From NCBI RefSeq assembly GCF_001025135.1, contig NZ_AP012323.1, positions 1,426,001 through 1,490,000 of the forward strand: DNA of 64,000 bases, written 5' to 3'. This DNA is from Bifidobacterium bifidum ATCC 29521 = JCM 1255 = DSM 20456 (lineage in GTDB: Bacteria > Actinomycetota > Actinomycetes > Actinomycetales > Bifidobacteriaceae). Below are positions 1 through 8,135 of this stretch, one piece after another (the first letter of the stretch is position 1; each line of letters begins with the position of its first letter). Made by a program: the position numbers and the translations under genes. The notes beneath the pieces were generated by a model that saw nothing but the letters and a program-made list of their open reading frames with translations, made no database searches and was not told the DNA's origin.

Positions 1-220
1 CTGGGGTGTTTTTCGCCTGGTGTGGCACACGGGATGGGAGCGAATCAGCCGGACGGATGGATAGGGACTGAGTATGGACTGTCCCGCCAGACTGAGAACC
101 ACCCCCAGTCATGCCGCGCATGCCAGCCCTCCGCCAGCGGGGACGATAATGTCGGGCGCCCGCTGTTTGCCTCACGACTCGCCCCGCCGGCGGGCCGAGA
201 GGCAATCCCGGTTGCCGAAA

Positions 221-1405
221 TCAGGCGCGCTGTGACAGGGCCACGGCGATGTTGTCCAGCACCTGCTTAAGCAGCGCCTTCGGGCAGGCGAGGTTGACGC
301 GCTCGAATCCAGCTCCGTTCTCGCCGAACAGCACGCCCTCGTCGAAATACACTCGAGCGCGGTCGCGCATGAAATCGCGCAGCTCGTCCGCCGAACCGAA
401 GCCAAGACCGCGGCAGTCCAGCCATGCCAGATACGTGCCTTCCGGCTCGATGAGCCGAAGTCCAGGCGTGCGTTCCGCGAACTCGCGCAGCAGCGAAAGG
501 TTGTCGGCGAGCACGCCCATGAGCGCATCCAGCCACGGTTCGGCCCGCTCATATGCCGCTTGGCACGCGACGAGTCCGAAATGGCTGACGGTCAGGCCGG
601 CGATGTTCTCCGCCGCCACGTCGAACGCCCGCTTGAGTTCGGGGTTGACGGTGATGACGTTGGAGCACAGCAGGCCGGCGATGTTGAAGGTCTTGGTCGG
701 GGCGGTGAACTCATAGCAGTGGCCGGCGTAGCGCTCCCCCAGCGTGCCGAACATCGTCACGTCGTGTCCGGGGTAGGCGAAGTCCGCATGGATCTCATCG
801 GCCAGAATGGTCACGCCGTGGGCGATGCAGATGTCGCCCAGACGACGCAGCTCGTCGGCGCTCCACACGCGGCCGACCGGGTTGTGCGGGTTGCACAGCA
901 TCAGCGCCGTGCACCGCGGGTCGGACGCCTTGGCCTCCAGATCATCGAAATCCATGACGTAACGTCCGTCGTCACCTAGGATGAGGCGGTTGTCGAGTAT
1001 GGTCAGGCCGTTGTGCTCCGCGGCGGCGGTGAAAGGATAGTAGACGGGTCCTTGCAGGATCACCTTGTCGCCGGGATGGGTGACCGCACGCAGTGCGGTG
1101 TTGACCGCGGGCATGACCCCGTCCGACAGGCTCACCCAGGCCGGGTCGATGTCCCAGTTGTGCCGACGACTCATCCATGCCGTCAGCGCGCGGAAATACC
1201 CGTCGGTCGCGTAATCGTATCCGAAGATGTCATGTTGGGCGGCTTCGACCAGCGCTTCTACGATTTCCGGAGCCGGCTTGAATTCCATGTCGGCAACGGA
1301 CATGGCGATCACGTCCTCGCTTCCCACACCCATGTCATCCTCGATCATGTGCCATTTGATGGATGTGGTGCCGCGCCGTTCGACCACGGACTGGAAATCG
1401 TACAC
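221..1405 (-). CDS. MalY/PatB-type PLP-dependent C-S lyase / aminotransferase
   Basis: Fold-type I PLP enzyme of the MalY/PatB branch of class I/II aminotransferases, expected to cleave cystathionine or cysteine-type C-S bonds (beta-lyase) in the cytoplasm. The protein runs through MSVADMEFKPAPEI near the N terminus, the SDGVMPAVNTAL region, LCNPHNPVGRVW and DEIHADF. The Schiff-base lysine lies in the TKTFNIAG segment near residue 237. At 394 aa it matches the family length. I chose the GTG at 1405 because a GAGGAG ribosome site sits 6-7 nt upstream; the reading frame stays open further upstream but that extension (PRPCSGAIEYIRG) lacks family features. It stands alone just downstream of the tRNA-Arg terminator. 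Substrate cannot be decided between cystathionine and other beta-substituted amino acids, so no symbol is given. Confidence 0.85.
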   Translation of the reverse strand: MYDFQSVVERRGTTSIKWHMIEDDMGVGSEDVIAMSVADMEFKPAPEIVEALVEAAQHDIFGYDYATDGYFRALTAWMSRRHNWDIDPAWVSLSDGVMPAVNTALRAVTHPGDKVILQGPVYYPFTAAAEHNGLTILDNRLILGDDGRYVMDFDDLEAKASDPRCTALMLCNPHNPVGRVWSADELRRLGDICIAHGVTILADEIHADFAYPGHDVTMFGTLGERYAGHCYEFTAPTKTFNIAGLLCSNVITVNPELKRAFDVAAENIAGLTVSHFGLVACQAAYERAEPWLDALMGVLADNLSLLREFAERTPGLRLIEPEGTYLAWLDCRGLGFGSADELRDFMRDRARVYFDEGVLFGENGAGFERVNLACPKALLKQVLDNIAVALSQRA

Positions 1406-1496
1406 GTCTGCTCCTCGTATGTATTCGATGGCGCCGGAACACGGTCGTGGGCGGATGCTCCTCGTTGCGCCTGTCTGCTGTGCGCCCATCCATTGG

Positions 1497-1533
1497 AAAA
1501 GCCCTCGGAAGCATTCGCTTTCAAGGGCTTTTT
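1497..1533 (-). terminator. Rho-independent terminator after the tRNA-Arg pair
   Basis: A 9-bp inverted repeat (AAAAGCCCT with AGGGCTTTT) begins two bases beyond the 3' end of the distal tRNA-Arg. On the minus strand the stem ends in a run of T. Confidence 0.75.
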
Positions 1534-1534
1534 G

Positions 1535-1608
1535 TGCGCCGAACAGGATTCGAACCTGCGACCTGCTGATCCGTAGTCAGCTGCTCTAATCCGCTGGGCT
1601 ACTGGCGC
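1535..1608 (-). tRNA. tRNA-Arg (anticodon ACG), distal copy
   Basis: Cloverleaf read on the minus strand: acceptor GCGCCAG, anticodon stem GCTGA/TCAGC around loop CTACGGA (anticodon ACG), and T arm GCAGG-TTCGAAT-CCTGT. CCA is not encoded. It equals the proximal copy except in the 3' acceptor strand, which reads TCGGCGC instead of CTGGCGC. That leaves an A6-C67 mismatch and a G7-U66 wobble. Confidence 0.9.
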
Positions 1609-1634
1609 ATACCGCGCATATTGAATTATGCACA

Positions 1635-1656
1635 ACCGTGAATTACTTCACGGCTC
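1635..1656 (-). terminator. Short hairpin between the two tRNA-Arg genes
   Basis: The inverted repeat CCGTGAA/TTCACGG with a 4-nt loop lies directly 3' of the proximal tRNA. It has no strong T run on the minus strand, so it may be an attenuating or processing hairpin rather than a full terminator. Confidence 0.4.
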
Positions 1657-1657
1657 G

Positions 1658-1731
1658 TGCGCCAGACAGGATTCGAACCTGCGACCTGCTGATCCGTAGT
1701 CAGCTGCTCTAATCCGCTGGGCTACTGGCGC
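1658..1731 (-). tRNA. tRNA-Arg (anticodon ACG), proximal copy
   Basis: Canonical cloverleaf on the minus strand with a perfectly paired 7-bp acceptor stem (GCGCCAG/CTGGCGC), anticodon loop CTACGGA and T loop TTCGAAT. CCA is not encoded. It lies 49 bp upstream of the second copy. The 16-bp palindrome ATTACATCAATGTAAT at about 1762-1777 lies upstream and could belong to its promoter. Confidence 0.95.
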
Positions 1732-1834
1732 ATGTTGTCTTGTTTGCGGCAACTCAAATAAATTACATCAATGTAATGACTTTAGCAACTTGGCGTGTCG
1801 CGCGCGTGTCGCGAGCGTGCCGCGCGCGTCCCCG

Positions 1835-3148
1835 TCATGCCACGAGGCGCCGTTCCCCACGGACCAGTTTGGGCAGACCCTCACCCCTGACCGAGGCCGC
1901 GTCGACGATCACCTGCTGCACGTCATCCATGCTTGGGAGCTCGAACATCGTCTCCTCAAGGGTCTTCTCGATGATCGACCGCAGCCCTCGCGCACCCGTC
2001 CCACGCGTTATGGCAGTCGACGCGATGGCGTTCACCGCCTGCTCCGTGAAGGCCAGATCCACCCCGTCGACGGCGAACATCTTGCGATACTGCTTGACCA
2101 GGGCGTTCTTGGGCTCGGTGAGGATGCGCGCCAGATCGGCCTCGGTCAGCTCGTCGAGCACGCTGACCACGGGCAGACGCCCGATGAACTCGGGCAGCAG
2201 ACCGAATTCGGCGAGGTCGTCGGCGCTGACCTGTTCGAGCAGTTCCTCGGGCTTGACCTCATGGTCATGCCAGGAGGCCCCGAAGCCGCTCTCGTGGCGT
2301 CCGAGCCTACCGGCGACGATATCGCTCAGCCCCACGAACGCACCGCCGCAGATGAACAGGATGCCGCGCGTGTCGATGGTCACCGTATCCTGGTCGCGGT
2401 GCTTGCGTGTGCCCTCGACCGGCACCGAGGCGATCGTGCCTTCGAGTATCTTCAGCAGCGCCTGCTGCACGCCCTCGCCGGAGACGTCACGGGTGATAGA
2501 CGTGTTCTCGCCGGATTTTCTGGCGATCTTGTCGATCTCGTCGATGTAGATGATGCCGTGCTGAGCCCTCTCGACGTCCCCGTCGGCGGCCGAGATGAGC
2601 CGCTGCAGCACGGTCTCCACGTCATCTCCCACATACCCGGCCTCGGTGAGCGTCGTGGCGTCGGTGATGACGAACGGCACGTTCATAACCTTGGCGAGGG
2701 ACTGCGCGAGATACGTCTTGCCGATGCCGGTAGGGCCGAGCAGCAGTATGTTGGATTTGGCGACCTCGACGTCGGCGAGCGGATCCGTGCGGCGGCGACG
2801 CCCGAGCGCCTGCTTCTTGCCGTCGAACTGCCCGGCCGATTCGCGCAGTTCCATGTTGACGCGCTTGTAATGGTTGTAGACGGCGACCGACAGCGTGCGT
2901 TTCGCCGCGCTCTGCCCGATGACGTACCGGTCGAGATAGGCGCTGATCTCGGCGGGCTTGGGCAGTGTCAGGGCGTTGACATCAGCGCTGTGCTGGCGTT
3001 CCTCCGAGACGATGTCGACGCACAGCTCGATGCATTCGTCGCAGATGGCCGCGCTTGGGCCTGCAACCAGCTTGCGTACCTGATGCTCGGTCTTGCCGCA
3101 GAACGTGCACCGAGGCACGTCCTCGTTGTAACTCACCACGCGCCCCAT
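1835..3148 (-). CDS. clpX: ClpX, ATP-dependent unfoldase subunit of Clp protease
   Basis: AAA+ chaperone that recognises tagged substrates, unfolds them and threads them into ClpP. The N-terminal zinc-binding domain has Cys14, Cys17, Cys36 and Cys39. Walker A GPTGIGKT is at about residues 138-145, followed by pore loop GYVGDDVE, Walker [10 protein letters not shown], and the C-terminal sensor region with [10 protein letters not shown]. At 437 aa it has the usual length. Start: ATG preceded by AAGGAG at a good distance. It follows clpP1-clpP2 on the same strand, but a hairpin at 3194-3227 separates it from clpP2, so it probably also has its own promoter. Confidence 0.97.
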   Translation of the reverse strand: MGRVVSYNEDVPRCTFCGKTEHQVRKLVAGPSAAICDECIELCVDIVSEERQHSADVNALTLPKPAEISAYLDRYVIGQSAAKRTLSVAVYNHYKRVNMELRESAGQFDGKKQALGRRRRTDPLADVEVAKSNILLLGPTGIGKTYLAQSLAKVMNVPFVITDATTLTEAGYVGDDVETVLQRLISAADGDVERAQHGIIYIDEIDKIARKSGENTSITRDVSGEGVQQALLKILEGTIASVPVEGTRKHRDQDTVTIDTRGILFICGGAFVGLSDIVAGRLGRHESGFGASWHDHEVKPEELLEQVSADDLAEFGLLPEFIGRLPVVSVLDELTEADLARILTEPKNALVKQYRKMFAVDGVDLAFTEQAVNAIASTAITRGTGARGLRSIIEKTLEETMFELPSMDDVQQVIVDAASVRGEGLPKLVRGERRLVA

Positions 3149-3193
3149 GCAGCTCTCCTTCGACTATGCGTCCCGTTATGCGCACTGTTACGA

Positions 3194-3227
3194 GGATACC
3201 CCCGGCCTGACGGCGACGGGGGTATCC
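3194..3227 (-). terminator. Terminator or attenuator between clpP2 and clpX
   Basis: Perfect 10-bp inverted repeat GGATACCCCC/GGGGGTATCC with a 14-nt loop, 21 nt after the clpP2 stop. The trailing T run is weak, so readthrough into clpX is possible. Confidence 0.6.
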
Positions 3228-3248
3228 ACTTGTGAAGATTCATGAACC

Positions 3249-3968
3249 TCACGAACGGTGTTCGAGCACTTCGTCCACGATGCCGTAATCCTTGGCTTCC
3301 TGGGCGGTCAGGAACGTATCGACCTCGATGTCCTTGCGGATCTTCTCGACATCCTGTCCGGTGTGCTTGGCGAGCGTGTTCTCCAGCCATTCGCGCATGC
3401 GCAGCATCTCCTTGGCCTGGATCTCGATCTCCGTGGCCTTGCCGAAGCCCTGGTCGATGGCCGGCTGGTGGATGAGCACGCGTGCGTTCGGCAGCATCAG
3501 GCGCTTGCCCTTGGCACCGGCGGCCAGCAGAATCGCCGCGGCGGAGGCAGCCTGACCGAGGCAGACGGTCTGCACGTCGGGCTTGATGTACTGCATCGTG
3601 TCGTAGATGGCGGTCATGGCCGTCATCGAGCCGCCAGGCGAGTTGATGTACATCATCACGTCACGGCTCGGATCCTGCGATTCGAGCACAAGCAACTGGG
3701 CCATGATGTCGTCGGCGGACGTGTCGTCGACCTGCACGCCCATGAAGATGATGCGGTCCTCGAACAGCTTGGTGTACGGGTCCTGCGTCTTCATGCCGTA
3801 CGGCGTCTTCTCGGAGAACTGCGGGAGCACGTAACGGTTCTGCGGCGAGACGGCCGCGCCGCCGCGCAGCGCGCTCTCGCGGGCTGCGGCGGGCATGAAC
3901 CCGACGACGCCGCGCGGGCCGGCGAGACGGTCGGCGCGGGCTGCGAACTGAGCTTCTTCGGATGCCAT
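3249..3968 (-). CDS. clpP2: ClpP2, ATP-dependent Clp protease proteolytic subunit
   Basis: Serine protease subunit that forms heptameric rings, in actinobacteria normally a mixed ClpP1/ClpP2 tetradecamer. The triad is visible as Ser142 (GQAASAAAIL), His167 (VLIHQP) and Asp217 (DIEVDTF). It has INSPGGSM and a longer N-terminal segment than ClpP1. I chose the ATG at 3968, eight to nine nt after the GGGAG of the upstream gene's tail. An ATG at 3977 overlaps the clpP1 stop but leaves almost no spacing to that ribosome site. The two genes are translationally coupled. Confidence 0.95.
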   Translation of the reverse strand: MASEEAQFAARADRLAGPRGVVGFMPAAARESALRGGAAVSPQNRYVLPQFSEKTPYGMKTQDPYTKLFEDRIIFMGVQVDDTSADDIMAQLLVLESQDPSRDVMMYINSPGGSMTAMTAIYDTMQYIKPDVQTVCLGQAASAAAILLAAGAKGKRLMLPNARVLIHQPAIDQGFGKATEIEIQAKEMLRMREWLENTLAKHTGQDVEKIRKDIEVDTFLTAQEAKDYGIVDEVLEHRS

Positions 3969-3973
3969 TTCGA

Positions 3974-4585
3974 TCATTCTCCCTTCGTCATCGAATCGTG
4001 CGTGGTGATGATCTTGTCCACGAACCCGTACTCCAGCGCCTCGGTGGCGGTGAACCAGTGGTCGTACTCGTTGTCGCGGTAGATCTCCTCCACCGTGTGG
4101 CCGGTCTGTTCGGCGGTCAGCTCGCTCATGGTCTTCTTCATATCCATGATGAGCTCGGCGTTGATGCGCACGTCGGTGGTGGTGCCGCCAATGCCGCCGG
4201 ACGGCTGGTGCATCAGCACGCGGGCATGCGAGGTCAGGAACCGCTTGCCCTTGGTGCCGGAGCTCAGCAGGAACTGGCCCATCGACGCGCACATGCCCAG
4301 GCCGACGGTCGCCACGTCGGGCTGGATGAGCTGCATGGTGTCGTAGATGGCCATGCCTGCGGTAATCGAGCCACCGGGCGAGTTGATATACAGCCAGATG
4401 TCCTTCTTCGGGTCCTCCGCGGCCAGCATGAGCATCTGTGCGCAAATGCGGTTGGCCATGTCATCCTTGACCTCTTCACCCATCCAGATGATGCGGTCCT
4501 TCAACAGACGATTGAAAATCGGATCCGGCATCGACGGCATGTCGCCGTCCGCCATCACCGGGGATGATGTCAGCAAATCTGCCAC
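3974..4585 (-). CDS. clpP1: ClpP1, ATP-dependent Clp protease proteolytic subunit
   Basis: First gene of the clpP1-clpP2 operon. Counting from the chosen GTG start, the catalytic residues are Ser101 (GMCASMGQ), His126 (VLMHQPSGG) and Asp175 (RDNEYDHW). The length of 203 aa is typical. The GTG at 4585 follows AAGGAG by 5 nt and gives the family N terminus [21 protein letters not shown] further upstream at 4603 would place the ribosome site inside the gene. In bifidobacteria this operon is activated by ClgR, encoded here at 58954-59466. Confidence 0.95.
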   Translation of the reverse strand: MADLLTSSPVMADGDMPSMPDPIFNRLLKDRIIWMGEEVKDDMANRICAQMLMLAAEDPKKDIWLYINSPGGSITAGMAIYDTMQLIQPDVATVGLGMCASMGQFLLSSGTKGKRFLTSHARVLMHQPSGGIGGTTTDVRINAELIMDMKKTMSELTAEQTGHTVEEIYRDNEYDHWFTATEALEYGFVDKIITTHDSMTKGE

Positions 4586-5029
4586 CTTATCTCCTTGACT
4601 CACAGTATGTTGTGTCTCACAATACGTTACAGCAATTCACTCTACCTGCCCGAACCGACGGCAGCGCCCTGCACCGCCCTTTTCGGCTACCCGCATAGCG
4701 GGGGGGCGGAATACTTGCTCTATTGAAAATCAATTTGCCGTCCTTCCATGTCGGCAGTGCCCGAGGTTTTGCGCACTACCGTATCTTTCACCCAACACGA
4801 TATCGATTCAATCACTATCGACAGTAGGAGCGAAGTCATCTTCGCATACCCCCAGAGAACCGAAGATGGCCACTTTTTCTGATCAAATGAGAATTACCAC
4901 GGTGATGAATCAACGCCCAACACTCAATTCATCATTGCAACATGCCTGCCAAGAGACCACATCATGAGATGAGAGCACGATGCTCTTCAACAATGTATGG
5001 ATAAGTCCTCATGGCTAATCTGTAGTCAA
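4586..5029. other. Gene-free A+T-rich gap upstream of clpP1
   Basis: No convincing gene on either strand. It holds the palindrome CCCGCATAGCGGG at 4690-4702, about 105 nt upstream of clpP1, a plausible regulator site. It also has a small hairpin AGAGCA/TGCTCT at about 4972-4986. The stretch from about 4740 to 5030 is clearly richer in A+T than the genes on either side. Confidence 0.6.
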
Positions 5030-5068
5030 TGTCCTGAAATATCGAACCATGTTTGCTATTTCAGGACA
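5030..5068 (-). terminator. Bidirectional-type terminator hairpin after the ClC gene
   Basis: Perfect 12-bp inverted repeat TGTCCTGAAATA/TATTTCAGGACA with a 15-nt loop, 21 nt after the ClC stop. The T run is better on the plus side (TTTTC), but no plus-strand gene precedes it. Confidence 0.65.
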
Positions 5069-5088
5069 TTTTCTAATGAGAGCAGCAA

Positions 5089-6492
5089 TCAACCCAACCT
5101 GTGCAGCAGCCTGGACGATACGAAGGCGGATGCCGCCACGGCCATACCGACCGGCACGAAGAACTCAATCGGCGCCTCGGTGAGTTCCATGACCAGGCAC
5201 ATGGCCATGAGCGGAGCCTGCTGGGATGCGGAGAGCAGCGCGGCGGCCCCGATCAGGGCGCACGCGGTGACCGAATCTACGGGGAAGACGAACAGCCAGA
5301 GCAGTCCGAGCATCGTACCCAGCGTGGATCCCAAGGCGATGCCGGGCTGAAGCACGCCGCCCGATGCGCCGGAGCGGATGGTCATCAGCGTGACGAGCGC
5401 CTTGGCCACGAAGGTGAGCGCCAGCACGCCCAGCAACATCCATAGCCGGTTCAGTTCAAGCGGAGTCCCGGCGTTGACGACCGAGCCCGGAGCGCCGTCC
5501 GAGCCGGCGAGGAACGTCCATGGCGAGGCCGCTGCGGACGCGGCCGATTGTGCCGCACCGGAGGTGGCGGCCGTTTCGGGGATGAATGTGCTGAAGCCGA
5601 GCTGCGCCGCGGCGCGCCCATTGCCCATGACCTGCGGCACGACGATAGAGACCAGACCGGTCACCAATCCGGCGATCGGCATCTGCCACATCAGCGACCG
5701 TCCGGTGGGCTTGTGCGATTCGGCCCACTGCGAGCCCTTGCGGAACAGTGCGCCGACGACGCCGCACGCCGTTCCGCACAGCAGCGCGAACAGCATCAGG
5801 CTCGGCGTGCTGTTCATCTGCATCGCGCCGATGTCGTAGAACATGTGCTCGCCTTTGATGGCGGTCGCGACGAACGCCGCAGTCGCAGACATCCCCAATC
5901 CGAATGCGACCTTCTCCAACGTCACGTCGACGAGCAGTATCTCCACCGCGAAGAACATGCCGGCCAGCGGCGCGTTGTACACGCCTCCCAGACCGGCACC
6001 GGCGGCGACGGCGACGACCATGCGGCGATCGAGCACGCCATGCGCGTCGCCTTCGCCGTCACCGATATGGAAGATGTCGCAGAACCGCTGCGCCAGCATG
6101 GCGCCCAGCTCGCGCGGCGCGACCTCGCGCCCGATGGAGGCGCCGGAGCCGACGATGAATATCTGCAGCACCACATGCACGATGGTCTGCCAGAACGGCA
6201 TGCGGCCCCCGTTCACCGCCTTCTTGACGGACGGCACCTTCTCGGTCTTCGTGCGCAGCAGGTACCATATGACGCCGGCGACGCCCAGTCCCAACGTGAC
6301 GGAGGCGATGCGGCGGACCGCCGGCACGGTGAATGCGCCGGGAATGAACTCGCTTTCGATGAATCCGAGCATCACGTATTCGACGCCGTACAGCAGCAGC
6401 GTCAGCAGGCCGGCGCATGCGCCGATGATCGCGCCGAGCACCAGCGTGGCCGCGGTCAGCCAGCCGATGCGCTTCCAGTCGGTCTTCTCCAT
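5089..6492 (-). CDS. ClC-family chloride channel/transporter
   Basis: Integral membrane protein of the ClC family (anion channel or Cl-/H+ antiporter). Hydrophobic helices alternate with signature loops: GSGASIGREVAP near residues 116-126, with Glu123 in the gating-glutamate position, and the later SGASGGVLQPGIALGS loop. Many membrane helices are evident across 467 aa. The start ATG has GAGGTG upstream. It sits between trigger factor and clpP1 on the same strand but is bounded by hairpins on both sides (6606-6642 and 5030-5068), so it is likely a separate transcript. Whether it is a channel or an exchanger cannot be read from sequence alone. Confidence 0.9.
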   Translation of the reverse strand: MEKTDWKRIGWLTAATLVLGAIIGACAGLLTLLLYGVEYVMLGFIESEFIPGAFTVPAVRRIASVTLGLGVAGVIWYLLRTKTEKVPSVKKAVNGGRMPFWQTIVHVVLQIFIVGSGASIGREVAPRELGAMLAQRFCDIFHIGDGEGDAHGVLDRRMVVAVAAGAGLGGVYNAPLAGMFFAVEILLVDVTLEKVAFGLGMSATAAFVATAIKGEHMFYDIGAMQMNSTPSLMLFALLCGTACGVVGALFRKGSQWAESHKPTGRSLMWQMPIAGLVTGLVSIVVPQVMGNGRAAAQLGFSTFIPETAATSGAAQSAASAAASPWTFLAGSDGAPGSVVNAGTPLELNRLWMLLGVLALTFVAKALVTLMTIRSGASGGVLQPGIALGSTLGTMLGLLWLFVFPVDSVTACALIGAAALLSASQQAPLMAMCLVMELTEAPIEFFVPVGMAVAASAFVSSRLLHRLG

Positions 6493-6605
6493 GATGCACC
6501 TCTTCGATGGCGAGTGGAACGTCCGGGAACGGGAGACCCACCCATGTCAGCCTACCCGCGGCATCCTACACCCGCTCCTCACCGCGCATATCCCACCGTA
6601 TATAC

Positions 6606-6642
6606 GACTTGACCCGGAACCTTTGCGGTTCCGGGTCAAGTC
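6606..6642 (-). terminator. Terminator of tig
   Basis: Perfect 16-bp inverted repeat (GACTTGACCCGGAACC and its complement) with a 5-nt loop, lying 55 nt downstream of the trigger factor stop. The T run is poor but the stem is very stable. Confidence 0.75.
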
Positions 6643-6697
6643 AGTCATTCTGCATCACGGGCACGCCGCGATAGCAGCGATGCCGCGCGATTTACGC

Positions 6698-8083
6698 TCA
6701 CTCGGCGTCGGCGGTGTTCTCGTCGTCCTTCTTGGCGAGCTCGTCGGCGACGGCGGCCGCGGCGGAGGCGGCTTCGACGCTCTCGGACTCTTCGTCCTCA
6801 GCGGCCTCGCCGAGGAAGGAGCTCAGGTCGAGGGTCTCGCCTTCGGACTTGAAGGTGACGGCGCGCATGCCGGCGAGCAGGCCCTTGGAGCGGCCGACTT
6901 CCTGCACGGCGGAGCCGAGCTGGCCGTTCTTGACGATGGCCTGGATGAACGCGGACGGGTCCATGCCGTACTGCTGGGCGATGGAGGCGAGGAAGTTGGT
7001 GACATCGGCCTGGGAGACCTTGACGTCCAGCTTCTCGGCCAGGGCGTCGAGCACCATCTGGTCGGTGAGCTCCTTGACGACCTGCTTCTCGGCGTCGGCC
7101 TTCTGCTCGTCGGTGGCCTTGGACGGATCGGCGGTCACGTTCTTGAGCTGCTGCTCAAGCATGTCGGCCTTGACGCCCTTCGGCACCGGGATCTCGGCGC
7201 CTTCCTCAAGCTTGGCGATGAAGGCGTCGCGGGCCTCGGTGGCCTGACGGCCTTCGGCGTCGCGCTCGGCGGCCTTGCGCACGTCGGCCTTGAGCTCATC
7301 CAGGGTATCGAACTCAGAGGCGTCCTGGGCGAAGTCGTCGTCGAGCTCCGGCAACTCCTCGGTCTTCACGGAGTTGACCTTGACCTTGACGAGCGCCTCT
7401 TCGCCTTCGTGCTCGCCGCCCTGCAGCTTGCTGTTGAAGGAGGTCTCCTCACCGGCGGACAGGCCTTCGAGGGCCTCGTCCAGACCGTCCAGCATGGTGC
7501 CGGAGCCGAGCTCGTAGCTCACGCCTTCCTGGGAGTCGACGGACTCGCCGTCGATCTGGGCGTCGAGGTCGATGTTCGCGAAGTCGCCCTTGGCAGCCGG
7601 ACGGTCGACGCCGACCAGGGTGCCGAAGCGCTGGCGCAGGGATTCGAGGCGGTTGTTCACGTCCTCATCGGTGACCTGGGCCTTGGGCACGTCGATCTCC
7701 AGGCCGTCGAGTTCCGGCAGCTCGATGTCGGGACGACGCTCGACGGTCGCGGTGAACTTCAGCTTGGTCTCGTCCTTGGCGGATTCGGGCACTTCCTGCA
7801 CGTCGATCTCCGGCTGGGACATCGGATGGATCTTCTTCTCCTCAAGCGCCTTGGAATAGAGCTCCGGCACGCCGTTGTTGACGGCCTCGCCAGCGACGGC
7901 TGCGAAGCCGATGCGCTGGTCGATGATCTTGCCGGGGACGTGGCCCTTGCGGAAGCCGGGGATGTTCACCTGCTTGGCGATCTCCTTGCGGGCGGCATCC
8001 AGATACGGGTTGAACTCCTCCGGGTCGACGGTGATGGTGAGCTTGACCTTGGTGGGTTCGAGATTCCTAACGCTGATTTTCAC
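6698..8083 (-). CDS. tig: Trigger factor, ribosome-associated chaperone/PPIase
   Basis: Binds the ribosome exit tunnel and folds nascent chains. The N-terminal ribosome-binding domain carries the signature GFRKGHVP around residues 43-50. The FKBP-type PPIase domain follows (ADRPAAKGDFANIDLDA region), then a helical C-terminal chaperone domain and an acidic tail. At 461 aa it is normal for actinobacteria. The start ATG gives the typical MKISVRNLEPTKVKLTI. It is transcribed alone and ends at the strong hairpin at 6606-6642. Confidence 0.97.
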   Translation of the reverse strand: MKISVRNLEPTKVKLTITVDPEEFNPYLDAARKEIAKQVNIPGFRKGHVPGKIIDQRIGFAAVAGEAVNNGVPELYSKALEEKKIHPMSQPEIDVQEVPESAKDETKLKFTATVERRPDIELPELDGLEIDVPKAQVTDEDVNNRLESLRQRFGTLVGVDRPAAKGDFANIDLDAQIDGESVDSQEGVSYELGSGTMLDGLDEALEGLSAGEETSFNSKLQGGEHEGEEALVKVKVNSVKTEELPELDDDFAQDASEFDTLDELKADVRKAAERDAEGRQATEARDAFIAKLEEGAEIPVPKGVKADMLEQQLKNVTADPSKATDEQKADAEKQVVKELTDQMVLDALAEKLDVKVSQADVTNFLASIAQQYGMDPSAFIQAIVKNGQLGSAVQEVGRSKGLLAGMRAVTFKSEGETLDLSSFLGEAAEDEESESVEAASAAAAVADELAKKDDENTADAE

Positions 8084-8135
8084 GCTTGCGCTCCTGAAAG
8101 TCGTTTATTCTACTTCATCTGCCGGTAGGCAACCT

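Noticed and set aside
1-220. Partial gene at the left edge
   Set aside because: Only short frames without conserved motifs; the stretch downstream of the MalY-like gene holds a GC-rich inverted repeat at best.
3249-4445. 398-aa frame that runs from ClpP2 into the ClpP1 region
   Set aside because: The N-terminal part is only the alternate frame of clpP1. The true clpP2 starts at 3968 (or 3977) with a ribosome site and coupled overlap.
5843-8128. 761-aa plus-strand frame over ClC and trigger factor
   Set aside because: Antisense artefact covering two real genes; low-complexity Leu/Val/Gly repeats.
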